NCBI GenBank assembly: GCA_021817755.1
Contig: JAKAGC010000053.1
Span: 1 to 12,216, forward strand
Length of the DNA: 12,216 nucleotides
Direction of reading: 5' to 3'
From: Acidobacteriota bacterium
Lineage (GTDB): Bacteria; Acidobacteriota; Aminicenantia; UBA2199
The first letter of the stretch is position 1. The number at the start of each line of letters is the position of its first letter. Below the pieces are notes generated by a model that saw only the letters and a program-made list of their open reading frames with translations, was not told the origin of the DNA and did no database searches. The position numbers and the translations under genes were made by a program. Positions 1 to 7,880 of this stretch are shown here, in pieces.

Positions 1-1232
1 GAAAGAAGAGCCTGACCGGAAAGACTTATTCCGGTAATAGTCAATAAACCGAAATAGTAAAGCAAAGAGTAAAAATTATCCTGCTCAATGAGTTGGAGAG
101 CAGTAAAACCTTCTTTAATAAAACTTTGAGTGGAATTAGTTTCTATAAGAGCCTTTATCCTGGAAAAATTCCCATTTGTAACAAGAGTCTTTTTTTTATC
201 AACTATTATCAAGTGGCGCAATTTATTGTAATCAATGAGGGCATTTCTATCTATGAATTCATATGGTATACGAGATTCTTTTAGATATTCTCTCAAGAAA
301 TACCATATATGAACTGTATTGAATACTACTCGCGTAGAATTCAAAGAAAAACGGTATCCATTATACCAATATGCCATGATCTTCATCAATTCCTGTGTGA
401 AGTGTTTAATTTTCCCAGTTTGACGGTAATATTCGATCAAGGATTCAACTTCTGCTGAATTGAATCCCATAATTTCATCGATATCGAGATCGAGCGAAAT
501 ATTTGAAGCAATATTAAAACCTGATGTAACATCATCGAGAGTAATAGGAGAAACACCGGTCATGAATAATCGGGATATGGGGGTACCACTGCCTGTTGTC
601 CCGGCTTTTAGAACATTAAAAAAGGCTCGAAAAAAACCTTCTCCATGTGTGATATCATGAAATGCCTGCTCTCCTGATGTGGATAAAATGGTATTGGCGA
701 AATTGTCATATTCATCGATGATGACATACAATTTTTGCTCTTTTCCTGAGCAATATCTCAATAAAGTATTAAGTAACATCGCAGGTGATTCTGATGATTC
801 CAGTTTACGTTTTACTTCACCTGCATCTATCGCAAGCAAATCGGAATATTTATCGACAAAAATACAAGCACTATCTGTTACATTATGCAGAAAAGCCTGT
901 TCGACAATCGAAATATTGGAATCTACTGAGGAAAAATTAAATTTTAATATTAAATACTTGTTTTTTTCCTCTGTGGGATTTTCATGAATAGAGGTTCCCT
1001 GGAATATTTCATCAAATTTATCTTTATAACGGATGTCGTAATAATATTCCATCATGGAGAGGAATAAGGATTTTCCGAAACGACGGGGACGGATAAGAAA
1101 AAGAAAACTTCCTTTTTCTTCAATATTACTAATAAATCTTGATTTGTCAACATAATACAAATCTTTCTGAGAAAAATCTCTAAAGTCAGAAATGCCGTAC
1201 GGGATTTTTTTTAATTTAATTTCGCCTGTCAT
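1..1232 (-). CDS. AAA-ATPase-like protein (PF09820 type), C-terminus cut by window edge
   Basis: Translating the minus strand from the ATG at 1232 gives 410 uninterrupted residues running off the window edge. The N-terminus has the family hallmarks: 'YYVDKSRFI' (residues 27-35), the Walker-A-like 'RPRRFGKS' (48-55) and the Walker-B-like 'YVIIDEYD' (169-176). A later 'LFMTGVSPITLDD' segment, followed by 'SGFN', matches the conserved second half of the ATPase region. Family members are usually about 500-580 residues, with a C-terminal PD-(D/E)XK nuclease-like domain (PF08011), so roughly the last 100-150 residues should lie to the left of position 1. These proteins occur in many copies in some anaerobe and gut-type genomes, and their cellular role is not established. 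No Shine-Dalgarno is visible before the ATG. The spacing from a TTGACT/TAAGAT promoter suggests leaderless translation. Family assignment is firm; function is unknown. Confidence 0.93.
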   Translation of the reverse strand, partial: MTGEIKLKKIPYGISDFRDFSQKDLYYVDKSRFISNIEEKGSFLFLIRPRRFGKSLFLSMMEYYYDIRYKDKFDEIFQGTSIHENPTEEKNKYLILKFNFSSVDSNISIVEQAFLHNVTDSACIFVDKYSDLLAIDAGEVKRKLESSESPAMLLNTLLRYCSGKEQKLYVIIDEYDNFANTILSTSGEQAFHDITHGEGFFRAFFNVLKAGTTGSGTPISRLFMTGVSPITLDDVTSGFNIASNISLDLDIDEIMGFNSAEVESLIEYYRQTGKIKHFTQELMKIMAYWYNGYRFSLNSTRVVFNTVHIWYFLREYLKESRIPYEFIDRNALIDYNKLRHLIIVDKKKTLVTNGNFSRIKALIETNSTQSFIKEGFTALQLIEQDNFYSLLYYFGLLTITGISLSGQALL

Positions 1233-1238
1233 GTTTTT

Positions 1239-1267
1239 ATCTTAAACCATGACATTCAAAAAGTCAA
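1239..1267 (-). promoter_or_regulatory. Promoter of the AAA-ATPase-like gene, predicted leaderless
   Basis: On the minus strand TTGACT (plus 1262-1267) and TAAGAT (plus 1239-1244) are separated by exactly 17 bases. The -10 box ends 6 bases before the ATG at 1232, so transcription would begin at or within a base of the start codon. This agrees with the absence of a ribosome binding site. The promoter is inferred from sequence only. Confidence 0.5.
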
Positions 1268-1329
1268 TAAAAAAGCTTCTACAAGCTAAACAGTATTAAC
1301 TCTTATTTACACTATTGTATTGATTATAT

Positions 1330-1363
1330 AAATTACCGTGATTAAAATCAACAGAGGCAATTT
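1330..1363 (-). terminator. Hairpin just after the LRR gene, possible weak terminator
   Basis: Arms AAATTACC (1330-1337) and GGCAATTT (1356-1363) pair over 8 positions with one non-Watson-Crick position. An inner TGATT/AATCA stem lies between them. The hairpin abuts the stop codon of the LRR gene (1364-1366). No clear U-run follows on the minus strand, so it may be an mRNA 3'-end structure rather than an intrinsic terminator. Confidence 0.25.
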
Positions 1364-4300
1364 TTAAAACCGAACTTTGGGTACAATGGAGATTTGAATC
1401 ACTTGTTTTTCATATACTTCATCAGAGTTTTTTTCAAGGAATTCCAAATTATAATTTCCTATAAAACCAGGGACCGGCTGCCAATAAAAAATACCCTGCA
1501 AATTATCAAGGGTTGCACCTACTGGCAAAGATGTTAAATTCACAATCCCGGGAGTTAAATAAATTTCCAAACGTTCGAGTTCCTCTATGGTTATAGTGGC
1601 TACACCCTTTTTATTCGGGTAAAGCTCTATTAATTGGCTATCATTTGAGAATCCTTTTCTATATTTTATGGAATGGGTCCCTGGGGAAAGGTTTTGTTGG
1701 CTTGAAACCACTGGAAAAATTTTATTTTCCTGCTTCTGCTTTTGAATAACTAAATCCTGTTCTGAATTCATAATATTGAAAAACCTACTACCGATACCTC
1801 CGGTATTCCCTGCATTATCAGTGGCTACCCACGCTATGGTATGAACTCCATTGGAGTATTTTGACGTATCGATATAATAATGACCGCCTGCGGCTTCATG
1901 GTTGAGATAACCGGGAAATAGATCGCGTATATCGGTTCGAGCATCTCCGTATGTTACTTTATGGATAGGAACACTATCTATTAATACAAATATAGTGGAA
2001 CCATCAATGGGAATTAGATTGGGAGGAGGTGTGAGTACCCATCCAAAATTAATATAAGTTTTCCCTGATGCTCCCCCACCCTGTAAAGGGGTATCGATAG
2101 CACCGAAAGGCAATTTGGCATTTTGATTATCGACATTAATGGTCTTTGTTCCCAAAGTAAAGCTTTGTCCGGAAAAATCTGTGGCTATTGCATTAAGGAT
2201 ATAAGTTCCATTTCCTCCACGGGGCAGGAAATTGGTTAGCATCATATATCCCCAACCGGCTTTATAATTAAAAGGATAACCGGGATATGCAGCTTCTACA
2301 TCTGGTCTGGCTCCCTCTACAAATACGGCATCTCCAATATAAATCAATGTAGAATCCTCCTGAATGTAAATTTTTACACTGTCGATTCCTGTATCATCAA
2401 GTGCCCAACCGGTAACGGGTATACTGCTGCTTACAATCGAACCATCGAGAGGAGTTGAAAACTCTCCAAAAGGTAAAATATCTTCTGATGGAGTTTTCAC
2501 GGTTAATGTTATATGAAGGGTTATAGGAGAATTGGTAGCATTGGTATCAATAACTGTAATTAATGCGGTGTAAGTGCCTTTTTGTAATTGAGAATCAATT
2601 ATGGACAAAGTGACGATTCCACTTTGAGTACCGGAAACAGGAGTACAGGAAAGCCAGGATACATTGGAATAGACTGACCAGTTTAAAATACTCCCACCGG
2701 TATTGGTAATGGTAAATGATTGGGATGGTGGTAAAGATTTCCCGATAATGTAGCCAAAAAAGTAATCGAAGCGGTTCACATTAATAGTGGGGGGAAGTCC
2801 AGGGGCTGTGATTGCAGAAACGGGAGTACTGAAAGATGTAATGACGTCCATTTTGTTATTTGCATGAGGATTGGTATGAGTTCTAACAGAAAGAAAATAA
2901 GTAGTATTGGATTGAAGCCCTGTGATATTATAATATGAAATACTTTTGGATGTTGTACTTCCTGCTAACGTCCAGGGACCATTAGGAGAAGTACTATAAT
3001 AAACAAGATATCCCCCGCTATCGGCAGTGTAAGCAATGGGAGTCCATGAAACCTTTATCGCAGAAGATGAAATCCCTTTTGCAGAGATATTTGTGGGTAG
3101 GAGAGTTTGCGTGGACAACCAATCGGGGTCCTTTATATTCAAATAAGTAATTACCGAAGAATCTGTGGGAGATATAGCATTGTAACCGATGTTCAATTTA
3201 TAAAGGAATTGATTACTTATTATATTAGCAGAGATATCTCCTGTAAAAAAATTGGAACTGATATCAAAGTTGAAAAGATAACCGCTCCAGATTTCTGTAG
3301 GAATATTACCGGAAAGAAAATTCCGAGATACATTCACGTCCACTAACCATTCTGACTGACTTAATTCAATGGGTATCGAACCAGTGAATTCATTATTTGA
3401 GAGATTTAAACTTTCAAGCCAGATGAATTTTTTAAAATCAGAAGAAATATGGCCAGATAATTTATTATTGGAAAGATTCAAACCCCAACCGATGCGTCTA
3501 CTATTTTCAATATTAGGATAGCTATATCTCATACTACGGGGATTAGCACTAAATTCAAGATGAGTAAAAAACGATGGAGGAATAGCACCGGTTAACTGAT
3601 TGTAACTCAGATCCAATCCGCAATAAAAGGCATACATATTTTCAGGTGCAGGGGGAATAGTACCGGATACATTATTATGGCTCAAATCCAGAAATCCACG
3701 GTTAGGATGATATAAAAGTTGTGGTGGAATAGTACCGGATATAGAATTATAACTGAGATCATGACTGGCACTTGAACCGAGTTCAGGAGGAAAAGTAGTA
3801 AAACGATTATGGCTTAAATCGATCAGAGATAAACTGGACATATTTTTAAATTCCACAGGAATTGTGGTTAACTGATTGCCACTGAGATTCAATATGGATA
3901 GTTTTATCATTGTCGCCATTTCTACCGGTAAAGATGATATGCGGTTATTATTAGCATGAAGATCACTCAAATTAACAAGCTTTCCGAATTCGGGGGGAAG
4001 TGTGGTGAGTTGATTATTACTGATTACCAGTGAGTACAGATTTCCCATATCGCCAACTCGTGGATGAATAGAAGTGAAACTATTATTATTCAGATAAAAG
4101 TATTCCACTCTTTCAAGCCTCCCAATCTCCGAAGGAAGAGTGGTCAAAAGATTATAACTTAAATCAAGATAATTCAACTGGGATAAATTTCCAATTTGCA
4201 GTGGAAGTGACACAATCCGGTTATGACTGAGTTCAAGAAACCGACACATAGTCATATTACCGATTTCTGCGGGAAGTGTTGAAATTTGATTGTAAGAAAG

Positions 4301-5047
4301 ATACAAATCATTTAATTTGGTAAGATTCCCAATTTGTGAAGGAAGGCCAGTGAGTAGGTTATTATTCAAGGTAAGAAATTCAAGATTTGTCAGATTTCCC
4401 ACTTGAGGGAATAAAACCCCGGTGATCCTGTTTTCATGAAGTTCTAGAGTTGATAATACCGGTAGATTTCCTAATTCTGCTGGAATGGTTGATAACTGGT
4501 TTCCAGCAATACATAAAGTGATTAACTGAGTAAGATTCCCAATTTCATGTGGGATTGAAGAAAAAGAGTTTCCGGAAAGATTGAGATATTTTAATTTTAC
4601 AAGAGCTCCTATTCGAGCAGGAATAGGCCCAGTAAAAGCATTGGAATAGAGTTGAAGGTTTACAAGATTCGTACAGTTTCCCAATCGATCGTGAATGGTA
4701 TTTAATTGGTTATTACAGAGGACCAAATCAGTCAAAAATACCAGATCTCCTATTTCTGTTGGAATAGAACCAATGAGATGATCATTGTTCAAGTCTAATT
4801 TTACAACATGATCGCTTGAAACGGTAACACCATACCAGCTTCCTTCGGTTCCGGGCATCGCAAACCCATCGGTATACAGCGGAGGGGTTTTCCAGTCGGA
4901 ATTCCTATACCAGTTATCACCTCCTGTGGAATTGTAAATTGAAATCAATGCGGAACGCTCTTGAGAGGTTATAGCAGCGGAGATATTCGATAAAAAAACT
5001 CCGATTAAACACACTGTAAACATATATGATTGAATTTTAATTTTCAT
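1364..5047 (-). CDS. Exported leucine-rich-repeat protein with Fn3, BACON-like and Ig-like modules
   Basis: A ~1227-residue secreted mosaic. Positions below count from the upstream GTG at 5053. A basic, then hydrophobic signal peptide ends near residue 27 ('NISAA'). An LRR cap-like segment follows (31-80, 'ERSALISIYNSTGGDNW', 'GSWYGV'). About 23 LRRs of 22-25 residues then span roughly 84-630, mixing the form 'LPxEIGNLxxL' with the plant-like form 'LSxNxLTGxIP'. After the repeats come a fibronectin type III domain (about 652-745), a BACON-like beta domain (about 755-852, with 'TNTGGSILNWSV' and 'SWLSCTPVSG'), two related Ig-like modules (about 858-976 and 980-1093) and a further beta-rich tail (about 1120-1225). 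I see no transmembrane anchor, LPXTG motif or clear sorting domain. Such architecture suggests extracellular protein or glycan binding; the ligand is unknown. The ATG at 5047 is preferred over GTG 5053 because GGGGTG lies just upstream of it and nothing precedes the GTG. Confidence 0.9.
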   Translation of the reverse strand: MKIKIQSYMFTVCLIGVFLSNISAAITSQERSALISIYNSTGGDNWYRNSDWKTPPLYTDGFAMPGTEGSWYGVTVSSDHVVKLDLNNDHLIGSIPTEIGDLVFLTDLVLCNNQLNTIHDRLGNCTNLVNLQLYSNAFTGPIPARIGALVKLKYLNLSGNSFSSIPHEIGNLTQLITLCIAGNQLSTIPAELGNLPVLSTLELHENRITGVLFPQVGNLTNLEFLTLNNNLLTGLPSQIGNLTKLNDLYLSYNQISTLPAEIGNMTMCRFLELSHNRIVSLPLQIGNLSQLNYLDLSYNLLTTLPSEIGRLERVEYFYLNNNSFTSIHPRVGDMGNLYSLVISNNQLTTLPPEFGKLVNLSDLHANNNRISSLPVEMATMIKLSILNLSGNQLTTIPVEFKNMSSLSLIDLSHNRFTTFPPELGSSASHDLSYNSISGTIPPQLLYHPNRGFLDLSHNNVSGTIPPAPENMYAFYCGLDLSYNQLTGAIPPSFFTHLEFSANPRSMRYSYPNIENSRRIGWGLNLSNNKLSGHISSDFKKFIWLESLNLSNNEFTGSIPIELSQSEWLVDVNVSRNFLSGNIPTEIWSGYLFNFDISSNFFTGDISANIISNQFLYKLNIGYNAISPTDSSVITYLNIKDPDWLSTQTLLPTNISAKGISSSAIKVSWTPIAYTADSGGYLVYYSTSPNGPWTLAGSTTSKSISYYNITGLQSNTTYFLSVRTHTNPHANNKMDVITSFSTPVSAITAPGLPPTINVNRFDYFFGYIIGKSLPPSQSFTITNTGGSILNWSVYSNVSWLSCTPVSGTQSGIVTLSIIDSQLQKGTYTALITVIDTNATNSPITLHITLTVKTPSEDILPFGEFSTPLDGSIVSSSIPVTGWALDDTGIDSVKIYIQEDSTLIYIGDAVFVEGARPDVEAAYPGYPFNYKAGWGYMMLTNFLPRGGNGTYILNAIATDFSGQSFTLGTKTINVDNQNAKLPFGAIDTPLQGGGASGKTYINFGWVLTPPPNLIPIDGSTIFVLIDSVPIHKVTYGDARTDIRDLFPGYLNHEAAGGHYYIDTSKYSNGVHTIAWVATDNAGNTGGIGSRFFNIMNSEQDLVIQKQKQENKIFPVVSSQQNLSPGTHSIKYRKGFSNDSQLIELYPNKKGVATITIEELERLEIYLTPGIVNLTSLPVGATLDNLQGIFYWQPVPGFIGNYNLEFLEKNSDEVYEKQVIQISIVPKVRF

Positions 5048-5223
5048 AGTCACCCCACAAATAAAAAACTAATATTAATCTCATAACTTACATAATAGCA
5101 TAAATTCTTCCATATGAGACTCTAAAAAATAATTTTATCACTCCCCGGAAAACAGTATAAATTCAATAGCTTATAGCAAAAAAAAATCAATAAAATTTCC
5201 ATTTAACTATCAACATCCAAAAC

Positions 5224-5254
5224 GTTTATAAACAATTATCAAGAGGTTTATAAA
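5224..5254. repeat. Two GTTTATAAA direct repeats 22 bp apart upstream of folE
   Basis: GTTTATAAA occurs at 5224-5232 and again at 5246-5254, a 22 bp period (about two helical turns), immediately upstream of the folE promoter. The first copy extends to the perfect palindrome GTTTATAAAC. Position and spacing are operator-like, or they could act as an AT-rich UP element. The surrounding DNA is AT-rich, so chance is possible. Confidence 0.4.
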
Positions 5255-5266
5255 TCTTGACAATGC

Positions 5267-5295
5267 TTGACATATACTCATGGATAATGTATAAG
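5267..5295 (+). promoter_or_regulatory. folE promoter with duplicated -35 hexamer
   Basis: A consensus TTGACA (5267-5272) stands 17 bases before TATAAG (5290-5295), predicting a start near 5302 and a leader of about 18 nt that contains AGGTG (5311-5315). A second perfect TTGACA lies 10 bases earlier (5257-5262), as a direct CTTGACA repeat. It has no well-spaced -10, so only the downstream copy is likely to be used by the polymerase. Confidence 0.65.
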
Positions 5296-5319
5296 ATTTA
5301 CTAGATAATTAGGTGAATA

Positions 5320-5910
5320 ATGAAACAAAATACAGCCCAAAAAATGGATTTAAAAAAAATTGAAGAAGGAGTTCGTATTATACTGGAAGGAATCGGAGAA
5401 GATTGGGAATCACCACGTTTGAAACGAACACCAGAACGGGTCGCCAACATGTTTTGTGAAGTTCTGGGAGGGACGCATCAAGACCCGAATGACTTTCTTA
5501 AAGCATTAACAGAAGAAGAGCATGACGAAATGGTTATATTGAAAGATATCCCGCTTTATTCCATGTGTGAACATCATATGCTGCCTTTTTCGGGTACGGC
5601 ATCCATTGCTTATATCCCAAAAAATGGAAAGATTATGGGATTTAATACGATTGCACTGCTTGTAGATTCATTGGCAAAACGGCTTCAAATCCAGGAACGA
5701 CTGACCAAACAAATTGCGGATTACCTTGTAAAAACACTTTCTCCTATGGGAGTGATGGTAATCATAAAAGCAGAACATTTATGCATGTGCATGCGAGGTT
5801 CACGGAAACCGGGTTCCAATACGATTACCTCAGCAGTCAGGGGTATTTTCAGAGACAAACTGGCTACCCGCGAAGAAGCGATGTCCTTAATAATGGCGAG
5901 AGACAAATAA
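5320..5910 (+). CDS. folE: GTP cyclohydrolase I (FolE)
   Basis: This cytosolic enzyme converts GTP to 7,8-dihydroneopterin triphosphate, the first step of tetrahydrofolate synthesis and also the entry to queuosine and other pterin-derived products. The 196-residue length is normal for the bacterial type I enzyme. The zinc and catalytic motif 'MCEHHMLPF' (82-90) supplies Cys83 and the two histidines at 85-86. The third zinc cysteine is Cys155 in 'HLCMCMRG' (153-160), followed by the substrate-site segment 'SRKPGSNTITSAVRG' (161-175). 'SPRLKRTPERVANM' (31-44) is the usual N-terminal helix motif. The start ATG has AGGTG four bases upstream. The gene stands alone: the LRR gene is divergent and the next gene converges, so no folate operon is visible. 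All active-site residues appear intact. Confidence 0.97.
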   Translation: MKQNTAQKMDLKKIEEGVRIILEGIGEDWESPRLKRTPERVANMFCEVLGGTHQDPNDFLKALTEEEHDEMVILKDIPLYSMCEHHMLPFSGTASIAYIPKNGKIMGFNTIALLVDSLAKRLQIQERLTKQIADYLVKTLSPMGVMVIIKAEHLCMCMRGSRKPGSNTITSAVRGIFRDKLATREEAMSLIMARDK

Positions 5911-6215
5911 AACAAAAAACAATTTCCATGAATCATTCGAATTAATCTCATAAACGATTGAATAATATATAGACACAAATATAATCCTGATCAGAGCTTT
6001 TTCATTTTATCCTTCATTATTTTTCTGTCATTTTACAAAATAGAATATTATTGCACATTAAACAAGGAGGAAAATACGGATATATGGACTTAGAATATGT
6101 AAAATATGGATGCATTGAATCTCTAAATAGAAATCTCTACGTGCTTCTAAAAATTACTAAAATTTGAATATTCTTTCTCATCTCAAATATCAAATCTTTT
6201 ATTCAATGCAGGAGA
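5911..6215. other. Convergent intergenic spacer between folE and the DUF1905 gene
   Basis: This 305 bp AT-rich spacer has no convincing gene. It contains a perfect 10 bp inverted repeat, TGCATTGAAT (6111-6120) and ATTCAATGCA (6201-6210), 80 bases apart. A weak ATTTGA/TCAAAT hairpin (6162-6188) is followed on the minus strand by a U-rich stretch and could terminate the DUF1905 transcript. It also holds a strong AAGGAGG (6064-6070) ahead of a very short reading frame. No terminator for folE is obvious. Confidence 0.4.
6084..6167 (+). CDS. Possible 27-residue small ORF or gene remnant
   Basis: ATG at 6084 opens a 27-codon frame ending in TGA at 6165-6167, beginning MDLEYVKYGCIESL. A perfect AAGGAGG lies at 6064-6070, but the 13-base gap to the ATG is long. 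No family is recognised. It could be a real small protein, the 5' stump of a lost gene, or chance. The strong Shine-Dalgarno in otherwise empty DNA is the only reason to list it. Confidence 0.15.
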   Translation: MDLEYVKYGCIESLNRNLYVLLKITKI

Positions 6216-6695
6216 TTATGGATGCTTTAAATTTTTCTTAAGCATTTCGATTGTTTTCTGCAATCGCTTTTCTCTTGTTTCCTGTTTTTTTGCTTCCGTA
6301 ATCCACCGGACATACTCTTTCCGGTGAGTAAAAGATAATGCATCAAAAATAGCTCTGGCTTCAGGGTGGGCATTCAAAAGATTCTCCAAATCCTCCGGAA
6401 TTTCTACCATGCGTGGGAGATTATCTTCCTTAATGGTAACATGTACTGTATCGCCATGAGTTTTACCAATATTTTGTCTAATTTCCTTGGTTATTCCTAT
6501 CAAATGACAATGGTGTTTCATTTTAGCAAGTGAACCGATATAAAGATGCCCGTCAAAAGTAGCACGCACTTTTACCTGGCCTTTTTTTCCGAATTCTTTT
6601 TCAACATCAAATGGAAATTCAACAAATGCGGCATCTAATTTATCATGCTTTTTTATTTCAGCATCGAATTCGTAAATTTTCTCATCTATTGTCAT
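6216..6695 (-). CDS. DUF1905 / YdeI-OmdA-like protein
   Basis: A 159-residue, probably cytosolic protein in two parts. Residues about 6-88 form a beta-rich DUF1905-type domain ('YEFDAEIKKHD', 'AAFVEFPFDVEKEFG', 'KVRATFDGHLYIGSL', 'GKTHGDTVHVTI'). Residues about 98-155 resemble the YdeI/OmdA-type helical tail ('IPEDLENLLNAHPEARAIFDALSFTHRKEYVRWI', then a charged helix). The family is sometimes labelled bacteriocin-protection, but its biochemical role is not established and no motif here proves one. The start is well supported: AAAGGAGGG (plus 6702-6710) sits six bases upstream of the ATG. The gene is alone on its strand, convergent with folE and divergent from the epimerase gene. Confidence 0.88.
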   Translation of the reverse strand: MTIDEKIYEFDAEIKKHDKLDAAFVEFPFDVEKEFGKKGQVKVRATFDGHLYIGSLAKMKHHCHLIGITKEIRQNIGKTHGDTVHVTIKEDNLPRMVEIPEDLENLLNAHPEARAIFDALSFTHRKEYVRWITEAKKQETREKRLQKTIEMLKKNLKHP

Positions 6696-6726
6696 CCAAC
6701 ACCCTCCTTTTTAAACTCAAAAATAT

Positions 6727-6732
6727 ATTATA
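6727..6732 (-). promoter_or_regulatory. Candidate -10 box for the DUF1905 gene
   Basis: TATAAT on the minus strand (plus 6727-6732) would start transcription near 6720, upstream of the Shine-Dalgarno at 6702-6710. I see no good -35 hexamer at 16-18 bases, so the call rests on the -10 and its position. Confidence 0.3.
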
Positions 6733-6871
6733 CCGAATTTAATAAAAATTATCTCTTTTCAACTCACTCTTTTCAGTGACTATGTAAAATTAATCAATTT
6801 TTTAATCGAAAGAGGGCATATAAATAAGGAAACTGGGAAATATACCATTTTTTCTTTATTAAATAAGGGAA

Positions 6872-6904
6872 TTGATTTTTTTCTTTTTTTGAATAGTGTA
6901 TAAT
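6872..6904 (+). promoter_or_regulatory. Candidate promoter of the epimerase gene
   Basis: A perfect TATAAT (6899-6904) lies in an AT-rich tract. The nearest -35-like hexamer, TTGATT (6872-6877), is 21 bases away, longer than ideal. Transcription would begin near 6911, downstream of the ATG at 6907, which supports the internal ATG at 6928 as the true start. Confidence 0.4.
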
Positions 6905-6927
6905 AGATGTACCGGAGGTTAAATCAT

Positions 6928-7848
6928 ATGAAAAAAACCATCACCATTATCGGTGCATCCGGGTTCCTTGGTAAACCACTTTGTCGCTTCTTCCTGGAAC
7001 AAGGCTATCATGTAAAAGGATTCACACGCGATCCGTTTCACTACATCAAATTAAAAAATATGAATGTGGAACCAATCCCATGGGATGGACAGAACTTAAA
7101 CGGATGGGAAAAACACTTAGAAGAGACCGATACCATTATAAATCTGGCAGGTGAAAACATCAGCACAAGTTATTGGACCAAAAAGAAAAAAAACCATATA
7201 CTATCAAGCCGTCAAAACACAGGAAAATTAATCTCAAAAGCATTGGGTCAAATCAAAAAAAAACCGGAACTCTTCATTCAGGCCTCCGCTGTTGGTTTCT
7301 ATAAAACAGATTCTGATGAAGAAATAAATGAACAGTCTCCAAAAGGAGATGGTTTCCTCCCGGATGTAGTAACTCAATGGGAATCCTCAACCTCAGATAT
7401 TGAAAATCTTGGTATTAGAAGAATAATTTGTCGCTTAGGTATCGTACTTGGAAAAAATGGAGGGGCTCTTAAACATATGATGCTACCTTTTAAGCTTTTC
7501 ATCGGAGGAAGATTGGGCTCAGGAAATCAATGGATTTCATGGATTCATGTAGAAGATATGATTCATGGTATGGATTTCCTAATAAATAATCCGAATTGCC
7601 AGGGAATTTACAATTTTACTTCTCCCTTTCCTGTAAGAAACTACGAATTTGCCAAAACTCTCGGAAAAATTATGAAACGCCCCTCTTTTTTACCAACACC
7701 AGGTTTTATTATTAAACTCCTCATGGGTGAAATGGGAACCTCTTTGCTTTTAAAAGGCCAACGAGTAATTCCTTCAAACCTAATAAAAGAGGGTTTTATA
7801 TTTCAATATCCACAATTGGAAGATGCTCTTTCCGGAATACTATCCTAA
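6928..7848 (+). CDS. TIGR01777-type NAD(P)-dependent epimerase (SDR39U1/YfcH-like)
   Basis: A 306-residue extended short-chain dehydrogenase of unknown substrate. The Rossmann nucleotide-binding loop is 'GASGFLG' (9-15). Family landmarks follow in order: 'NLAGENIS' (72-79), 'SSRQNTGKLI' (93-102), 'SAVGFY' (120-125) in the place of the usual SA-x-G-[YF]-Y active-site segment, 'CRLGIVLGKNGGAL' (168-181), 'QWISWIHVEDM' (201-211) and the DUF1731-like C-terminus ('IYNFTSPFPVRNYEF', 'LKGQRVIPSNLIKEGF'). Length and order match the family, whose physiological role is not well defined. The frame is open from an ATG at 6907, but GGAGG (6914-6918) lies between the two ATGs, so 6928 is chosen. A weak A/T hairpin follows, and the radical SAM gene 125 bp downstream has its own promoter-like element, so cotranscription is uncertain. 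Confidence 0.92.
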   Translation: MKKTITIIGASGFLGKPLCRFFLEQGYHVKGFTRDPFHYIKLKNMNVEPIPWDGQNLNGWEKHLEETDTIINLAGENISTSYWTKKKKNHILSSRQNTGKLISKALGQIKKKPELFIQASAVGFYKTDSDEEINEQSPKGDGFLPDVVTQWESSTSDIENLGIRRIICRLGIVLGKNGGALKHMMLPFKLFIGGRLGSGNQWISWIHVEDMIHGMDFLINNPNCQGIYNFTSPFPVRNYEFAKTLGKIMKRPSFLPTPGFIIKLLMGEMGTSLLLKGQRVIPSNLIKEGFIFQYPQLEDALSGILS

Positions 7849-7880
7849 TCCAAGATTCGCATTTATTATATTATGAAACC

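Noticed and set aside
93..987. Three plus-strand open frames (63-102 codons) across the left end
   Set aside because: They lie opposite the clearly conserved minus-strand AAA-ATPase-like frame, lack family features and are shadows of it.
83..1232. Calling the AAA-ATPase-like gene an insertion sequence or transposase
   Set aside because: The RPRRFGKS and IIDEYD motifs fit the PF09820 family; no terminal repeats or DDE motifs were seen.
3364..4800. DNA-level tandem repeat or CRISPR-like array
   Set aside because: The periodic similarity of about 69 bp is the codon-level echo of 23-residue LRRs, with variable sequence between copies and no constant spacer-repeat pattern.
6216..6695. Treating the DUF1905/YdeI-like protein as immunity to the putative peptide
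   Set aside because: The 'bacteriocin-protection' label is only a family name; the gene is over 3 kb away in its own unit with no sequence link.
6907..6927. Upstream ATG at 6907 as the epimerase start
   Set aside because: It lacks a ribosome binding site, lies at or before the predicted transcript start, and its codons contain the GGAGG serving the ATG at 6928.
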